This document shows, one piece after another, positions 50,041 to 58,836 of a DNA stretch of 64,000 nt. Source of the stretch: Geomobilibacter sp964431365 (GTDB taxonomy: Bacteria; Desulfobacterota; Desulfuromonadia; Geobacterales; DSM-12255). Location: assembly GCA_964431365.1 (NCBI GenBank), contig CAYSJJ010000004.1, forward strand, positions 35,615 to 99,614, given 5' to 3'. The notes beneath the pieces are model-generated. The model was not told the DNA's origin and ran no database searches. It saw only the letters and a program-made list of their open reading frames with translations. The translations under genes and the position numbers were made by a program. Every line of letters begins with the position of its first letter. Position 1 is the stretch's first letter.

Positions 50041-51036
50041 GTGCGAAGCGGACAGGAACAGAATAGCGTGGACGTCGTTGCCGAGGCCCGGCGGGTCATC
50101 CGTCTGGAAGCGGAGGCGTTGCATGCACTCAGCGAGGCCATCGACGGCGAGTTTGTCCGGGCCGTGGAGCTGATCCTCGCCAGCAGCGGGCGGGTAGTGG
50201 TCACTGGCATGGGGAAATCCGGCCTGATCGGTCAGAAGATTGCCTCCACCATGGCCTCGACCGGTACCCCGGCCTTCTTTCTCCATCCTGCCGAGGGGGT
50301 GCACGGCGACCTGGGGATGATCATGAAGGGGGATGTGGTCATCGCCATCTCCAACAGCGGCGAAACCGAAGAGGTGCTCCGCATCCTGCCGGTCATCAAA
50401 CGCCTCGGCATCAAGCTGATCAGCATGGCCGGGAACCCGGACTCCACCCTGGCCAAGGCCGGTGACGTCTTCCTGACGGTCGCCGTCAAGGAGGAGGCCT
50501 GCCCCCTCGGTCTCGCGCCCACCGCGTCCACCACGGCGACCCTTGCCATGGGGGACGCACTGGCCGTCTCGCTCCTCCTCAAGCGGGGCTTCAGGGCCGA
50601 AGACTTTGCCCTCTTCCACCCCGGCGGCTCCCTCGGCAAGCGCCTCATCCTGACCGTGGAGGACCTGATGCACTCAGGCGACGACCTGCCGCTGGTGGCT
50701 GAAGAGACCCCCATGCGCGAGGCGCTCTTCGTCATCACCGCCAAGGGGCTGGGAATCACCGGTGTTACCGGCGCCGATGGGTCGCTGGTAGGGGTGATCA
50801 CGGATGGGGACCTGCGACGGGCACTGGAGCGGGGTGTGGATCTGCTGGGCAGCTCCGCGGCCGCCCTGATGAGCAGGCGCCCCAAGCGGATCGGCCGTGG
50901 CGAACTGGCTGCCAGCGCACTTCAACGGATGGAGGAGTTTTCCATCACCTCCCTCTTCGTCTTTGCTGACGATCAGACAACAGAGCCGGTCGGGATTCTG
51001 CACCTCCACGACCTGCTCAAAGCGGGGATTGCCTGA
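50041..51036 (+). CDS. kdsD: Arabinose-5-phosphate isomerase
   Basis: A 331-residue enzyme turning ribulose 5-phosphate into arabinose 5-phosphate, the precursor of KDO. The SIS sugar-isomerase domain (about 35-170) contains GMGKSGLIGQKIASTMASTG and ISNSGETEE. Two CBS domains (about 205-330) regulate or stabilise. HPGGSLGKRL is the conserved joining motif. GTG start six bases after the kdsA stop with AAGGGG upstream. Its stop overlaps the kdsC ATG by one base. Confidence 0.93.
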   Translation: MRSGQEQNSVDVVAEARRVIRLEAEALHALSEAIDGEFVRAVELILASSGRVVVTGMGKSGLIGQKIASTMASTGTPAFFLHPAEGVHGDLGMIMKGDVVIAISNSGETEEVLRILPVIKRLGIKLISMAGNPDSTLAKAGDVFLTVAVKEEACPLGLAPTASTTATLAMGDALAVSLLLKRGFRAEDFALFHPGGSLGKRLILTVEDLMHSGDDLPLVAEETPMREALFVITAKGLGITGVTGADGSLVGVITDGDLRRALERGVDLLGSSAAALMSRRPKRIGRGELAASALQRMEEFSITSLFVFADDQTTEPVGILHLHDLLKAGIA

Positions 51037-51557
51037 TGGATGAACAGCGGCTCAAGCCAATCAAGCTCCTCATCCTGGATGTGGACGGCGTAATGACCGA
51101 TGGCCGGATCATTTACGATGCCAATGGGGTCGAGTCGAAATTCTTCAACGTCAAGGACGGCCACGGCATCAAGATGCTGCAGCGGAGCGGTGTCCAGGTG
51201 GGGATCATCTCCGGTCGCGAGTCGACGGTGGTGACCAATCGGGCAGCCGAGCTTGGGATCACCCTGGTGTACCAGCGGGCGCTGAACAAGATCGGTCCAT
51301 TCGAGGAAATCCTGAAGAGTACGGGGTTCCAGGACCATGAGGTCGCCTACATGGGGGACGACATACTGGATGTTCCGGTGATGCGCCGGGTCGGTTTCGC
51401 CGCCGCCCCTGCCGATGCCGTTGTGGACGTGCTTCCCCACGTCCATTTCGTGACCAGGAACCGGGGAGGCTGGGGGGCGGTGCGGGAGGTCTGCGATTTC
51501 CTTCTCAAGGTCCAGGGGACCTGGGACGCAGTCACGGAACGATATAATCTCCACTGA
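51036..51557 (+). CDS. kdsC: KDO-8-phosphate phosphatase
   Basis: A 173-residue HAD-superfamily phosphatase of the small KdsC type. The catalytic aspartates are in LLILDVDGVMTDG (first Asp is the nucleophile), the Thr/Ser-box in GIISGRES and the metal-binding Asp in YMGDDILD. It completes the conversion to free KDO. It is coupled to kdsD by TGATG and is followed by an intrinsic terminator, which ends the kds transcript. Confidence 0.94.
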   Translation: MDEQRLKPIKLLILDVDGVMTDGRIIYDANGVESKFFNVKDGHGIKMLQRSGVQVGIISGRESTVVTNRAAELGITLVYQRALNKIGPFEEILKSTGFQDHEVAYMGDDILDVPVMRRVGFAAAPADAVVDVLPHVHFVTRNRGGWGAVREVCDFLLKVQGTWDAVTERYNLH

Positions 51558-51577
51558 GAAGTCTGCCGTATGATCTG

Positions 51578-51618
51578 AAAAGCCCGCCCCGCATTGAAGG
51601 GGGCGGGCTTTCTTGTTG
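51578..51618 (+). terminator. Terminator between kdsC and lptC
   Basis: AAGCCCGCCCC and GGGGCGGGCTT form a perfect 11-bp stem with an 8-base loop region, followed by TCTTGTT. The lpt genes behind it should have their own promoter; a candidate region is the AT-rich TTAATTTTTTATTAATTC at about 51650. Confidence 0.88.
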
Positions 51619-51747
51619 TTGGACAGAGAGTTCCGTCATTTTGAGTGTTAATTTTTTATTAATTCAATCTTTGTGCCAACTCTGCCGGTTCGCCCCATAA
51701 AGCCCTTTACAGGTTCCGGTGTTGGTGGTATACTGCGCCGCTGGGAT

Positions 51748-52320
51748 ATGCCAAATAATAATAATATCAGGCGTCTTTTCGGGGTAGGGCTGCTTCTGGC
51801 CGTTCTTTCCCTGAGTGTATACATAGTGCTGAGGCAACGGCAGGCCGGACCGGCGAATGTCGAGACCCAGCAGGCTCCCCGCGCCGAGGTGACGGTCAAG
51901 GGTGTCCGCTTCACGGAGGAGAAGGGGGGGCGGAACGTTGTTGATCTTACGGCCGCTACCGGCGACTTTGACCGGGCGCGCAACGTGACCCGTCTCTCCA
52001 GGGTGCGGGTTGCTTTTGTAGGCGAAAAGCCCCGGGACGGTATGATACTGACGGCGACTGATGCCGAATACGATAATGCGACCCGTGACGTCCGTCTGAG
52101 CGGGGCGGTGCTGGCCAAGGGGGCCAGCGGCGCCGAGTTCCGGTCCGAACGGCTGGAATATGTTGCCGCCCGGGGGGTGATACGAACCACCGACCGGGTC
52201 ACCCTTGTGGACGAGAACCTGCGTGTGGAGGGGATCGGCCTGGAGTGTACGGTGCAGGGAAGGGATGTCAGGATCATGAAGGACGTTACGGCACAGATCG
52301 GCCCTGAGGGGAAACGATGA
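51748..52320 (+). CDS. lptC: LPS export periplasmic protein LptC
   Basis: A 190-residue single-pass protein of the lipopolysaccharide transport bridge. Membrane anchor at about residues 8-27, then a beta-jellyroll domain (VTVKGVRFTEEKGGRNVVDL, then NATRDVRLSGAVLAKGASG). The ATG chosen has CTGGGA upstream; the frame extends 25 codons further without a site. Overlaps lptA by four bases (ATGA), so translation is coupled. Confidence 0.85.
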   Translation: MPNNNNIRRLFGVGLLLAVLSLSVYIVLRQRQAGPANVETQQAPRAEVTVKGVRFTEEKGGRNVVDLTAATGDFDRARNVTRLSRVRVAFVGEKPRDGMILTATDAEYDNATRDVRLSGAVLAKGASGAEFRSERLEYVAARGVIRTTDRVTLVDENLRVEGIGLECTVQGRDVRIMKDVTAQIGPEGKR

Positions 52321-52826
52321 TTGCTGCCTGCCTGCGGTTGTGGGGAGCCGCGGCGCTGGTGGTCGGGCTGCTGGCCATTGCCCATGGCGCCGAAAACCGT
52401 TCCGCCCTTCCCATTCAGATCAAGTCCAATGAGCTGCTGGCCGATAGTACCAGGAAGACCGCCACGTTCACCGGGAATGTGGTCGCCCGCCAGGGGGACC
52501 TGACCATTTACGGCGACAAGCTGGTGATCTCCTATGCCGAGTCTGAGCAGGAGGTCCGACAGGCCGAGCTCTTCGGCAAGGTCCGGATTGTCCAGGGGGA
52601 CCGGATCGGCCAGTCCGGTCATGCCATCTACGACGCGCAGAAGGGGACGATCGTCCTGGACCAGGCACCCACGGTTTCACAGGGGGAGAACGTCATTACC
52701 GGGGAAACGATCACCTACTACGTGGATGAGGGGCGTAGCATAGTGAGCGGCGGCAGTGGTGGCGGCCGCGTCGATGCGATAATCCATCCCCGGGGCAAAA
52801 AGGCGGGGAGCGGTGCACGACCCTAG
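52317..52826 (+). CDS. lptA: LPS transport periplasmic protein LptA
   Basis: A 169-residue periplasmic bridge protein. Signal peptide (about 1-24, cleavage near AHGA). The OstA/LptA fold has PIQIKSNELLADSTRKTATF, FTGNVVARQGDLTIYGDKLV, and YDAQKGTIVLDQAPTVSQGE. A basic tail ends the protein. The open frame ahead of lptB begins 14 bases before its stop, and the 119-bp repeat starts 20 bases after it. Confidence 0.9.
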   Translation: MIAACLRLWGAAALVVGLLAIAHGAENRSALPIQIKSNELLADSTRKTATFTGNVVARQGDLTIYGDKLVISYAESEQEVRQAELFGKVRIVQGDRIGQSGHAIYDAQKGTIVLDQAPTVSQGENVITGETITYYVDEGRSIVSGGSGGGRVDAIIHPRGKKAGSGARP

Positions 52827-52845
52827 CGGTATGGTGAAAAACTCA

Positions 52846-52964
52846 GGTTGCTCAAAAATGGACGGATCGTCGCACCCGCAGGAAGCTCCGCGGAGGCGTA
52901 GCATCGCTACGCCGCACAAGGAAGCTTTCGAGGACGGCGGCGAGATGGCTGTTTTTCAGCAACC
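52846..52964 (+). repeat. 119-bp palindromic repeat, copy 2, across the lptB 5' end
   Basis: Same ends (GGTTGCTCAAAAATGG and CTGTTTTTCAGCAACC), length and orientation as copy 1. The centre GGCGTAGCATCGCTACGCC is again an inverted repeat. In the lptB frame it reads GCSKMDGSSHPQEAPRRRS and continues open into the ATPase. Its right end contains the ATG of GAGATGGCTGTTTTTCAG used as the lptB start here, so element and gene overlap by about 20 bases. Confidence 0.92.
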
Positions 52965-53688
52965 GGCCAGGTCACTGCGGGCGGAGAGCCTGCGCAAGTT
53001 CTACAGCAAACGGCCGGTGGTGAACGGCGTCGATCTGGAGGTTCGCTCCGGCGAGGTGATCGGACTGCTCGGGCCGAACGGGGCCGGGAAGACCACCACC
53101 TTTTACATGGTCGTCGGTCTCTGCAGGCCGGACAGCGGTGCAGTCCACCTGGACGACCGGGCAATCACCGACCTCCCCATGTATGAGCGGGCCAGGCTCG
53201 GCATCAGTTATCTACCCCAGGAACCGTCCGTATTCCGGCAGCTGACGGTGGAAGAGAACCTGCTGGCGGTACTTGAGGTTCTCGGGCTGGACCGGTTGGA
53301 CTGTCTGCACCGTGCCGAGGAGTTGCTGACCGATTTCCGGATTACCCATATCGCCCGGAGCAAAGGATATGCCCTCTCCGGCGGCGAGCGGCGGCGGGTC
53401 GAGATCGCCAGGGCACTGGCAACCTCGCCCGCGTTCATCCTGCTGGACGAACCGTTTGCCGGGATCGACCCGATCGCGGTCATGGATATCCAGGGTCTCA
53501 TCGTTGAATTGAAGGGGCGGGGGATCGGCGTCCTGATCTCCGATCACAACGTCCGTGAGACGTTGGGCGTATGCGACAAGGCATACATTCTCAACGCCGG
53601 TGAGGTCCTCGAATTCGGCGACCCCCAGGTGATTGCCGGGAGCAGGAAGGCACGGGAAATATATCTTGGAGAAAAATTTCGTCTTTGA
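52945..53688 (+). CDS. lptB: LPS export ABC transporter ATP-binding protein
   Basis: A 247-residue ATPase that powers lipopolysaccharide extraction with LptF/LptG. Walker A is GPNGAGKTT, Q-loop YLPQEPSVFRQL, signature LSGGERRRVEIARAL, Walker B FILLDEPFAGID, and H-loop VLISDHNVRET. Start is uncertain. The ATG used (giving MAVFQQPARSLRAESLRKFY, usual family length) lies inside the palindromic repeat, with only GAGG about ten bases upstream. The frame is open back to a GTG at 52813 that overlaps lptA, which would add 44 residues, mostly repeat-encoded. Confidence 0.92.
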   Translation: MAVFQQPARSLRAESLRKFYSKRPVVNGVDLEVRSGEVIGLLGPNGAGKTTTFYMVVGLCRPDSGAVHLDDRAITDLPMYERARLGISYLPQEPSVFRQLTVEENLLAVLEVLGLDRLDCLHRAEELLTDFRITHIARSKGYALSGGERRRVEIARALATSPAFILLDEPFAGIDPIAVMDIQGLIVELKGRGIGVLISDHNVRETLGVCDKAYILNAGEVLEFGDPQVIAGSRKAREIYLGEKFRL

Positions 53689-53752
53689 CAGCACAGGCGA
53701 AGGCAAAAGACCGACATTCTTGATAAAATTGTAACAAAAGGGATCCTCCGCT

Positions 53753-55189
53753 ATGGCCATTGAGATGCGCCAACAGATGAAGCTGACGCAGCAGTTGGTG
53801 ATGACCCCCCAGCTGCAGCAGGCAATCAAGCTGCTCCAGCTTTCCCGATTAGAGTTGCAGGATGTGGTTCGCCAGGAACTGGAAGAGAACCCTGTGCTGG
53901 AGGAAACCCTCGAACAGGAAGAGCCCAAGGAGACGCAGCTTGAACAGCAGGAGCAGGAGGCTCCGGTCCTGGAGGAGAAGGATGCGTTCGTCGAGGTAGC
54001 GGCCGGTGAAGATACCCTCAAGCAGATGGATTGGGATTCCTATCTGGAGGGGTATAATTATAGCGCGGGCGAACAGTACAACGACGACGAAGACCGTCCC
54101 TCCTTCGAAAACCTCCTGACCAAGAAAGGGTCGCTGTTCGACCATCTCATCTGGCAGTTGAGCCTTTCCCCTCTGGATGAGCAGGAGATGCGGGTCGGCG
54201 CCGAAATAGTCGGGAACATCGACGAGGATGGTTATTTCCGGGCAACGTTCGAAGAGGTTGCCCACTCCTGCCAGGTCACCGAAGATGTCGTGGCGCAGGT
54301 GCTGACCAAGGTCCAGGAGCTGGATCCTCCCGGTGTCGGTGCCAGGGATCTCCGGGAATGTCTGCTGATCCAGGTGACCCACCTGGGGATGGGCGGGAGT
54401 CTGGTCGATGCCATCCTGAGGGACCACCTGAAGGACCTGGAGACCCGCAAATACAAGCAGATTGCCAAGGTCCTGGGGGTGGAGATCAATGACATCCTGC
54501 TGGCTGCCAAGGTCATCTCCGGTATGGACCCGCGGCCCGGGCGGATTTTCGGTTCCGAGGACGTGCAGTACATTTCTCCGGACATCTTCGTCTACAAGAT
54601 TGCCGATGATTACGTCGTGGTCCTGAACGACGAGGGGTTGCCGAACCTGCGGATCAGCCCGCTTTACCTCGAATCGAAAGGGAAGGGGAACTCGGGGACG
54701 GAAGAGTATGTGGCTGACAAGATGCGTTCCGCCATGTGGCTCATCAAGAGCATCCACCAGCGCCAGCGGACCATTTACAAGACGGCCAAGAGTATCGTCA
54801 AGTTCCAGCGGGAGTTTCTGGACAAGGGGATTCAGTATCTGAAGCCCCTCGTCCTGCGCGATGTGGCCGAGGACATCGGCATGCATGAATCGACCATCAG
54901 CCGCGTCACCACGAACAAGTACATTCACACCCCGCAGGGTCTTTTCGAACTGAAATATTTCTTCAACAGCGGCATTTCCACCGGCGACGGTGATTTCGTC
55001 GCGTCGGAGAGCGTGAAGAACAAGATCAAGGAGCTTGTCGAGGCGGAAGATCCTCGCAAGCCTTACAGCGATCAAGCCTTGGCCGAACTGCTTTCAGCCA
55101 GTAATATCAACATTGCCCGGCGCACGGTGACCAAATATCGGGAGATGCTCCGCATCGGCTCGTCATCGGAGCGCAAAAGGCTTTTTTGA
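53753..55189 (+). CDS. rpoN: RNA polymerase sigma-54 factor
   Basis: A 478-residue sigma factor. Region I is glutamine- and leucine-rich (MRQQMKLTQQLVMTPQLQQA), followed by an acidic linker, the core-binding domain, and a C-terminal HTH. The RpoN box ARRTVTKYRE is at about 455-464. It directs transcription from -24/-12 promoters with enhancer-binding proteins. The order lptB-rpoN-hpf-ptsN-hprK-rapZ is a common arrangement in proteobacteria. The gap to lptB is 64 bases; an AT-rich stretch there may hold a promoter. Confidence 0.95.
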   Translation: MAIEMRQQMKLTQQLVMTPQLQQAIKLLQLSRLELQDVVRQELEENPVLEETLEQEEPKETQLEQQEQEAPVLEEKDAFVEVAAGEDTLKQMDWDSYLEGYNYSAGEQYNDDEDRPSFENLLTKKGSLFDHLIWQLSLSPLDEQEMRVGAEIVGNIDEDGYFRATFEEVAHSCQVTEDVVAQVLTKVQELDPPGVGARDLRECLLIQVTHLGMGGSLVDAILRDHLKDLETRKYKQIAKVLGVEINDILLAAKVISGMDPRPGRIFGSEDVQYISPDIFVYKIADDYVVVLNDEGLPNLRISPLYLESKGKGNSGTEEYVADKMRSAMWLIKSIHQRQRTIYKTAKSIVKFQREFLDKGIQYLKPLVLRDVAEDIGMHESTISRVTTNKYIHTPQGLFELKYFFNSGISTGDGDFVASESVKNKIKELVEAEDPRKPYSDQALAELLSASNINIARRTVTKYREMLRIGSSSERKRLF

Positions 55190-55244
55190 TCCTGACCTTC
55201 CGGGGCAGGGAAACATCCACACACCGTCACTCAAGGAGGAGATT

Positions 55245-55790
55245 ATGCAGATTGCAACCACATTCAGGCACATGGAGCCGAGCGACGCTCTGAAAAGCTA
55301 TGCCGAGGAAAAGCTGGAGCGGGTGAAAAAATATATCGATGAGCCGATTGTTGCCCAGGTATATCTGACCGTGGAAAAGATCCGCCACATCGTCGAAATT
55401 ACCCTGAACGCCAGAGGTATCACCATCAAGGCGTCTGAGGCGACCAACGACATGTATGCCGCCATCGACGCGGTCGTGGACAAGATGGAACGTCAGCTTC
55501 GTCGCTACAAGGAGCGCCTGAAGGACCACAAGCCGTCTGCCGACAACCGGAGCCGCCAGGGTCAGAAAACCATCGTCACTGCCGAAAGCGTCGAGCAGCA
55601 GCAGGAGCCGGTGGTCATCAGGAGCGAACCGATCTCCATCAAGCCGATGTCCGTCGACGAGGCGGTCATGCAGATGGACTTGATGCACAAGGATTTTCTG
55701 GTGTTCACCGACGCCTCTACCGAAGGGATCAATGTCATTTATCGTCGTAAGGACGGCAACTACGGTCTCATCGAACCGGCCAAGGGGTAG
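55245..55790 (+). CDS. hpf: Long-form ribosome hibernation promoting factor
   Basis: A 181-residue protein. The N-terminal half (about 1-100, IATTFRHMEPSDALKSYAEE) is the HPF/RaiA fold that binds the 30S decoding channel. After a linker, the C-terminal half (about 120-181, ISIKPMSVDEAVMQMDLM) is the dimerisation domain used to form 100S ribosomes. AAGGAGG lies upstream of the ATG. It follows rpoN by 55 bases. Confidence 0.93.
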   Translation: MQIATTFRHMEPSDALKSYAEEKLERVKKYIDEPIVAQVYLTVEKIRHIVEITLNARGITIKASEATNDMYAAIDAVVDKMERQLRRYKERLKDHKPSADNRSRQGQKTIVTAESVEQQQEPVVIRSEPISIKPMSVDEAVMQMDLMHKDFLVFTDASTEGINVIYRRKDGNYGLIEPAKG

Positions 55791-55840
55791 GGGAGCAACG
55801 GTGGCGGCAGTGGTCGATCATATCGTGCTGCGTATGCCCT

Positions 55841-56299
55841 ATGCTGACTGACGACCTGCAGCCTGCGGCAATCATCCCGGTACTCTCTGCCAGGGATAAG
55901 GATGGGGTTCTGGCGGAGCTGGCGCAGAACGTGAGCGACCGTTATCCGGCGCTCGACAGCCAGAGCCTCATCCAGATCCTCAACGAGCGGGAAAAACTGG
56001 GCAGCACCGGTATTGGCGACGGCATCGCGATCCCCCACGGGAAGCTGAAGCAGGTGGGGGAGTTGGTCTGCGCCTTCGGCAGAAGCATGGAAGGGGTGGA
56101 TTTCAAGTCGCTGGACGGACGTCCGGTCCATCTCTTCTTTCTCCTGATCGCTCCCGAGAATGCCGCCGCTGTCCACCTGAAGGCACTGGCCCGTATTTCG
56201 CGGATTCTTCGGGACCCTGCCATTCGCACCAAGCTGATGGCTGCCGATGGAGCCGTGGATATTTCCCGGGTTTTCCAGGAACAGGATAACAGGTTTTGA
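55841..56299 (+). CDS. ptsN: Nitrogen-PTS EIIA protein
   Basis: A 152-residue EIIA of the fructose/mannitol fold. The phospho-acceptor is His66 in GIAIPHGKLK; LFFLLIAPENAAAVHLKALA follows as in PtsN. It ends the phosphorelay from EI and HPr and controls, in characterised species, potassium and nitrogen responses. No EIIB or EIIC partner is nearby. Stop overlaps the hprK start. Confidence 0.92.
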   Translation: MLTDDLQPAAIIPVLSARDKDGVLAELAQNVSDRYPALDSQSLIQILNEREKLGSTGIGDGIAIPHGKLKQVGELVCAFGRSMEGVDFKSLDGRPVHLFFLLIAPENAAAVHLKALARISRILRDPAIRTKLMAADGAVDISRVFQEQDNRF

Positions 56300-57255
56300 A
56301 CACCATCAGCCTTGCCATCCAGGACCTCCTCGAGGATGCGGAATACGGGCTCGATCTTCGTCTGATCACCGGCGAAACGGGACTCGGGCATCGTCTCTAC
56401 AGCTCGCGGATCCAGAAGCCTGGACTCGCGCTGACCGGATACACCGAGCACCTGCACCCAGACCGGGTCCAGGTGCTCGGGAATACGGAGATTTCCTACC
56501 TCAGTCAGATACCGGAGCCCCAGGCGGTCGGCTACATCCAGAAGCTCTGTTCCTTTCCCATCTCCTGTTTCATCGTCACCAAGGGGCTCGATCCCCCCGA
56601 ATTCCTCAAGAACGAGGCCGAGAAGGCCGGGATTCCACTCCTGGTCACCCCTACGCAGTCGTCCACCTTCATCTCCCTCATTACCAAGTTCCTGGAAGAG
56701 CGTCTCCTCCCCACCACCCACATCCATGGCGTGCTCGTTGACGTCCTTGGCGTTGGGGTGCTCCTGCTGGGGAAGAGCGGCATAGGCAAGAGCGAATGTG
56801 CCCTCGATCTGGTCATCAGGGGGCATCGTCTGGTCGCCGACGACATCATCCACGTGAAGAAGAAGATGCCCGCCTCGCTGGTGGGCCAGGCTGCCGAGAT
56901 GATCCAGTACCACATGGAGATTCGCGGGCTCGGCATCATCAATATCAAGGATCTCTTCGGCGTCTCCTCCATCCGTGAGAAGAAGATCATCCATATGGTC
57001 CTAGAACTGGTCGATTGGGACCCGGAGCAGGAGTACGAGCGGCTCGGCATCGACGACCGGGTCTACTCCATACTGGGGGTCGACCTTCCCCACCTGAAGA
57101 TCCCGGTTCGCCCCGGCCGCAACCTGACCTCCATCATCGAAGTGGCTGCCCGAAACTACCTGCTCAAGGGGATGGGATACCATTCGGCCCGCGACTTTCA
57201 CGAGCGTCTGATGGCCCGGCTGGATGTGCGGCCGCTGGGGGACGAGGTTGAATAA
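56296..57255 (+). CDS. hprK: HPr kinase/phosphorylase
   Basis: A 319-residue bifunctional enzyme that phosphorylates HPr on Ser46 and reverses it. The N-terminal domain (about 1-130) precedes the catalytic domain, with Walker A GKSGIGKSE at 159-167, HxxxADD-type HRLVADDIIHV, and the signature MEIRGLGIINIKDLFG. A TTG start overlaps the ptsN stop, which is coupled reading. The downstream HPr has a serine at exactly position 46. Confidence 0.93.
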   Translation: MNTISLAIQDLLEDAEYGLDLRLITGETGLGHRLYSSRIQKPGLALTGYTEHLHPDRVQVLGNTEISYLSQIPEPQAVGYIQKLCSFPISCFIVTKGLDPPEFLKNEAEKAGIPLLVTPTQSSTFISLITKFLEERLLPTTHIHGVLVDVLGVGVLLLGKSGIGKSECALDLVIRGHRLVADDIIHVKKKMPASLVGQAAEMIQYHMEIRGLGIINIKDLFGVSSIREKKIIHMVLELVDWDPEQEYERLGIDDRVYSILGVDLPHLKIPVRPGRNLTSIIEVAARNYLLKGMGYHSARDFHERLMARLDVRPLGDEVE

Positions 57256-58114
57256 ACTCAGGATCGTCATCATCACCGGCCTTTCCGGTTCCGGCAAGTC
57301 CACGGCCGTCAAGGCGCTGGAAGACGAAGGATTCTTCTGTCTGGACAACCTGCCGCTCGCCCTCTTTGCCACCTTTGTGGAGTTGGTGGACAAATCGACG
57401 GAGCGGATTCGGGATGTGGCCCTGGTCAGCGACATCCGGGGACGGGACTTCCTGAAGGGGCCGGAGAACATGGTGCAGGAGCTCCGCGCCCAGGGGCATA
57501 CTGTTGAGGTCCTCTTCTTCGATGCCACCGACGACGTCCTGATCCGGCGTTTTTCCGAGACTCGCCGGCGGCACCCGGCCCTGGAAGGGGGATCGGTTCC
57601 CGATGGCATCAGGTTCGAGCGGGAACAGCTGATGCCTTTGCGCCGGATCGCCACAGCGGTCATCGACACCTCTGAACTCAATGTACATCAGCTCAAGGAG
57701 CAGGTGGTCGCCTGGTCGCGCGGAGAAGGGACCCTGCGGGGACTGACGATCCAGCTCCTCTCGTTCGGCTACCGGTACGGCATCCCCCTGGAGGCTGATC
57801 TGGTGCTGGACGTGCGGTTTCTGACAAATCCCCACTTCGTCCCGGATCTGAAACCTCTGACAGGCCTGGACCCGCGGGTGCGCAGCTACGTCATGGAGCA
57901 CCCGCTTACCGCTACTTTTATGGAAAAACTGCGAGATCTGATTGATTTTCTCCTTCCGGCCTACGAGCGGGAGGGAAAGACCTATCTGACCATCGCCATA
58001 GGCTGTACCGGAGGACGCCATCGATCGGTCTCCATTGCCGAAGAGTTGGCGGCAACCCTCCGGGAACGGAAGGGCGCTCTTACGGTACTCCATCGCGACA
58101 TCGAAAAAGGATGA
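57248..58114 (+). CDS. rapZ: RNase adapter protein RapZ
   Basis: A 288-residue nucleotide-binding protein. Walker A is GLSGSGKST (11-19), Walker B-like VALVSDIRGRDF, and the C-terminal domain contains GCTGGRHRSVSIAEELA. In E. coli it senses glucosamine 6-phosphate and guides RNase E to small RNAs; the role in this lineage is unproven. A TTG start with GGGGGACGAGG upstream overlaps the end of hprK. Confidence 0.92.
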   Translation: MNKLRIVIITGLSGSGKSTAVKALEDEGFFCLDNLPLALFATFVELVDKSTERIRDVALVSDIRGRDFLKGPENMVQELRAQGHTVEVLFFDATDDVLIRRFSETRRRHPALEGGSVPDGIRFEREQLMPLRRIATAVIDTSELNVHQLKEQVVAWSRGEGTLRGLTIQLLSFGYRYGIPLEADLVLDVRFLTNPHFVPDLKPLTGLDPRVRSYVMEHPLTATFMEKLRDLIDFLLPAYEREGKTYLTIAIGCTGGRHRSVSIAEELAATLRERKGALTVLHRDIEKG

Positions 58115-58117
58115 AAA

Positions 58118-58510
58118 ATGATTGGTCTGGTTGTGGTTGCCCATGCGGGGCTTGCCCGTGAACTGCTCAACGCAGCGGAAATGATAGTTGGTCCCATCAC
58201 CCTTGCCGAGGCTGTCGGCATTGAGACCGGCAATGCGGTAGAAGCCATCCGGGAATCGATCGCCGGGGCCATCAAGAAGGTTGGCGCCGAAGGGGTCGTC
58301 ATCATGACCGACATGTTCGGCGGTACCCCCTCAAACATGAGCCTATCGTTCCTTGAGGACGGGCGGGTGGAGGTGCTGACCGGCGTCAATCTCCCCATGC
58401 TGATCAAATTTGCCGGGGACCGGGGCCGTTACGGAGTGGCAGAGCTTGCCGCCCAGTTGAAGGGGTGTGGCCGCGAAAGCGTGGCAGTGGCCGGCGATTA
58501 TCTGAAATAG
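58118..58510 (+). CDS. PTS EIIA component, mannose family
   Basis: A 130-residue single-domain EIIA-Man protein. The active-site His9 is in LVVVAHAGLA, and VVIMTDMFGGTPSNMSL is the conserved family core. No IIB, IIC or IID components accompany it, so the phosphate is likely used for regulation. It lies three bases after rapZ and 59 before the HPr start. Confidence 0.92.
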   Translation: MIGLVVVAHAGLARELLNAAEMIVGPITLAEAVGIETGNAVEAIRESIAGAIKKVGAEGVVIMTDMFGGTPSNMSLSFLEDGRVEVLTGVNLPMLIKFAGDRGRYGVAELAAQLKGCGRESVAVAGDYLK

Positions 58511-58569
58511 TGTCGGTACCGTTTCGGGGAACCCGAATCGGCGCCGGTTGTATCTGGAGTAATGCGTAT

Positions 58570-58836
58570 ATGCAGAGTGAAGAGTTTACCATTATTAATA
58601 AGTTGGGGCTCCATGCGCGGGCCTCGGCTCTTTTCGTCAAGACGGCAAGCCAGTTCTCGTCGGAAGTGAAGGTGGGACGTGACGACGTCGAAGTGAACGG
58701 CAAGAGCATCATGGGGATCATGATGCTGGCAGCTGCCAAAGGCTCGGTCATTCGGGTGAAGACCGAGGGTGACGACGAAGAGCAAGCCATGGCAGTATTG
58801 GGAGAGCTCATACGTAATGGGTTTGGCGAAGACTGA
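58570..58836 (+). CDS. ptsH: Phosphocarrier protein HPr
   Basis: An 88-residue protein. The catalytic His15 is in KLGLHARASALF and the regulatory Ser46 in NGKSIMGIMML, so both the enzyme I and the HprK sites are present. GGAG is found 12 bases before the ATG; the frame is open further upstream without family similarity. It overlaps the enzyme I start by 20 bases. Confidence 0.92.
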   Translation: MQSEEFTIINKLGLHARASALFVKTASQFSSEVKVGRDDVEVNGKSIMGIMMLAAAKGSVIRVKTEGDDEEQAMAVLGELIRNGFGED

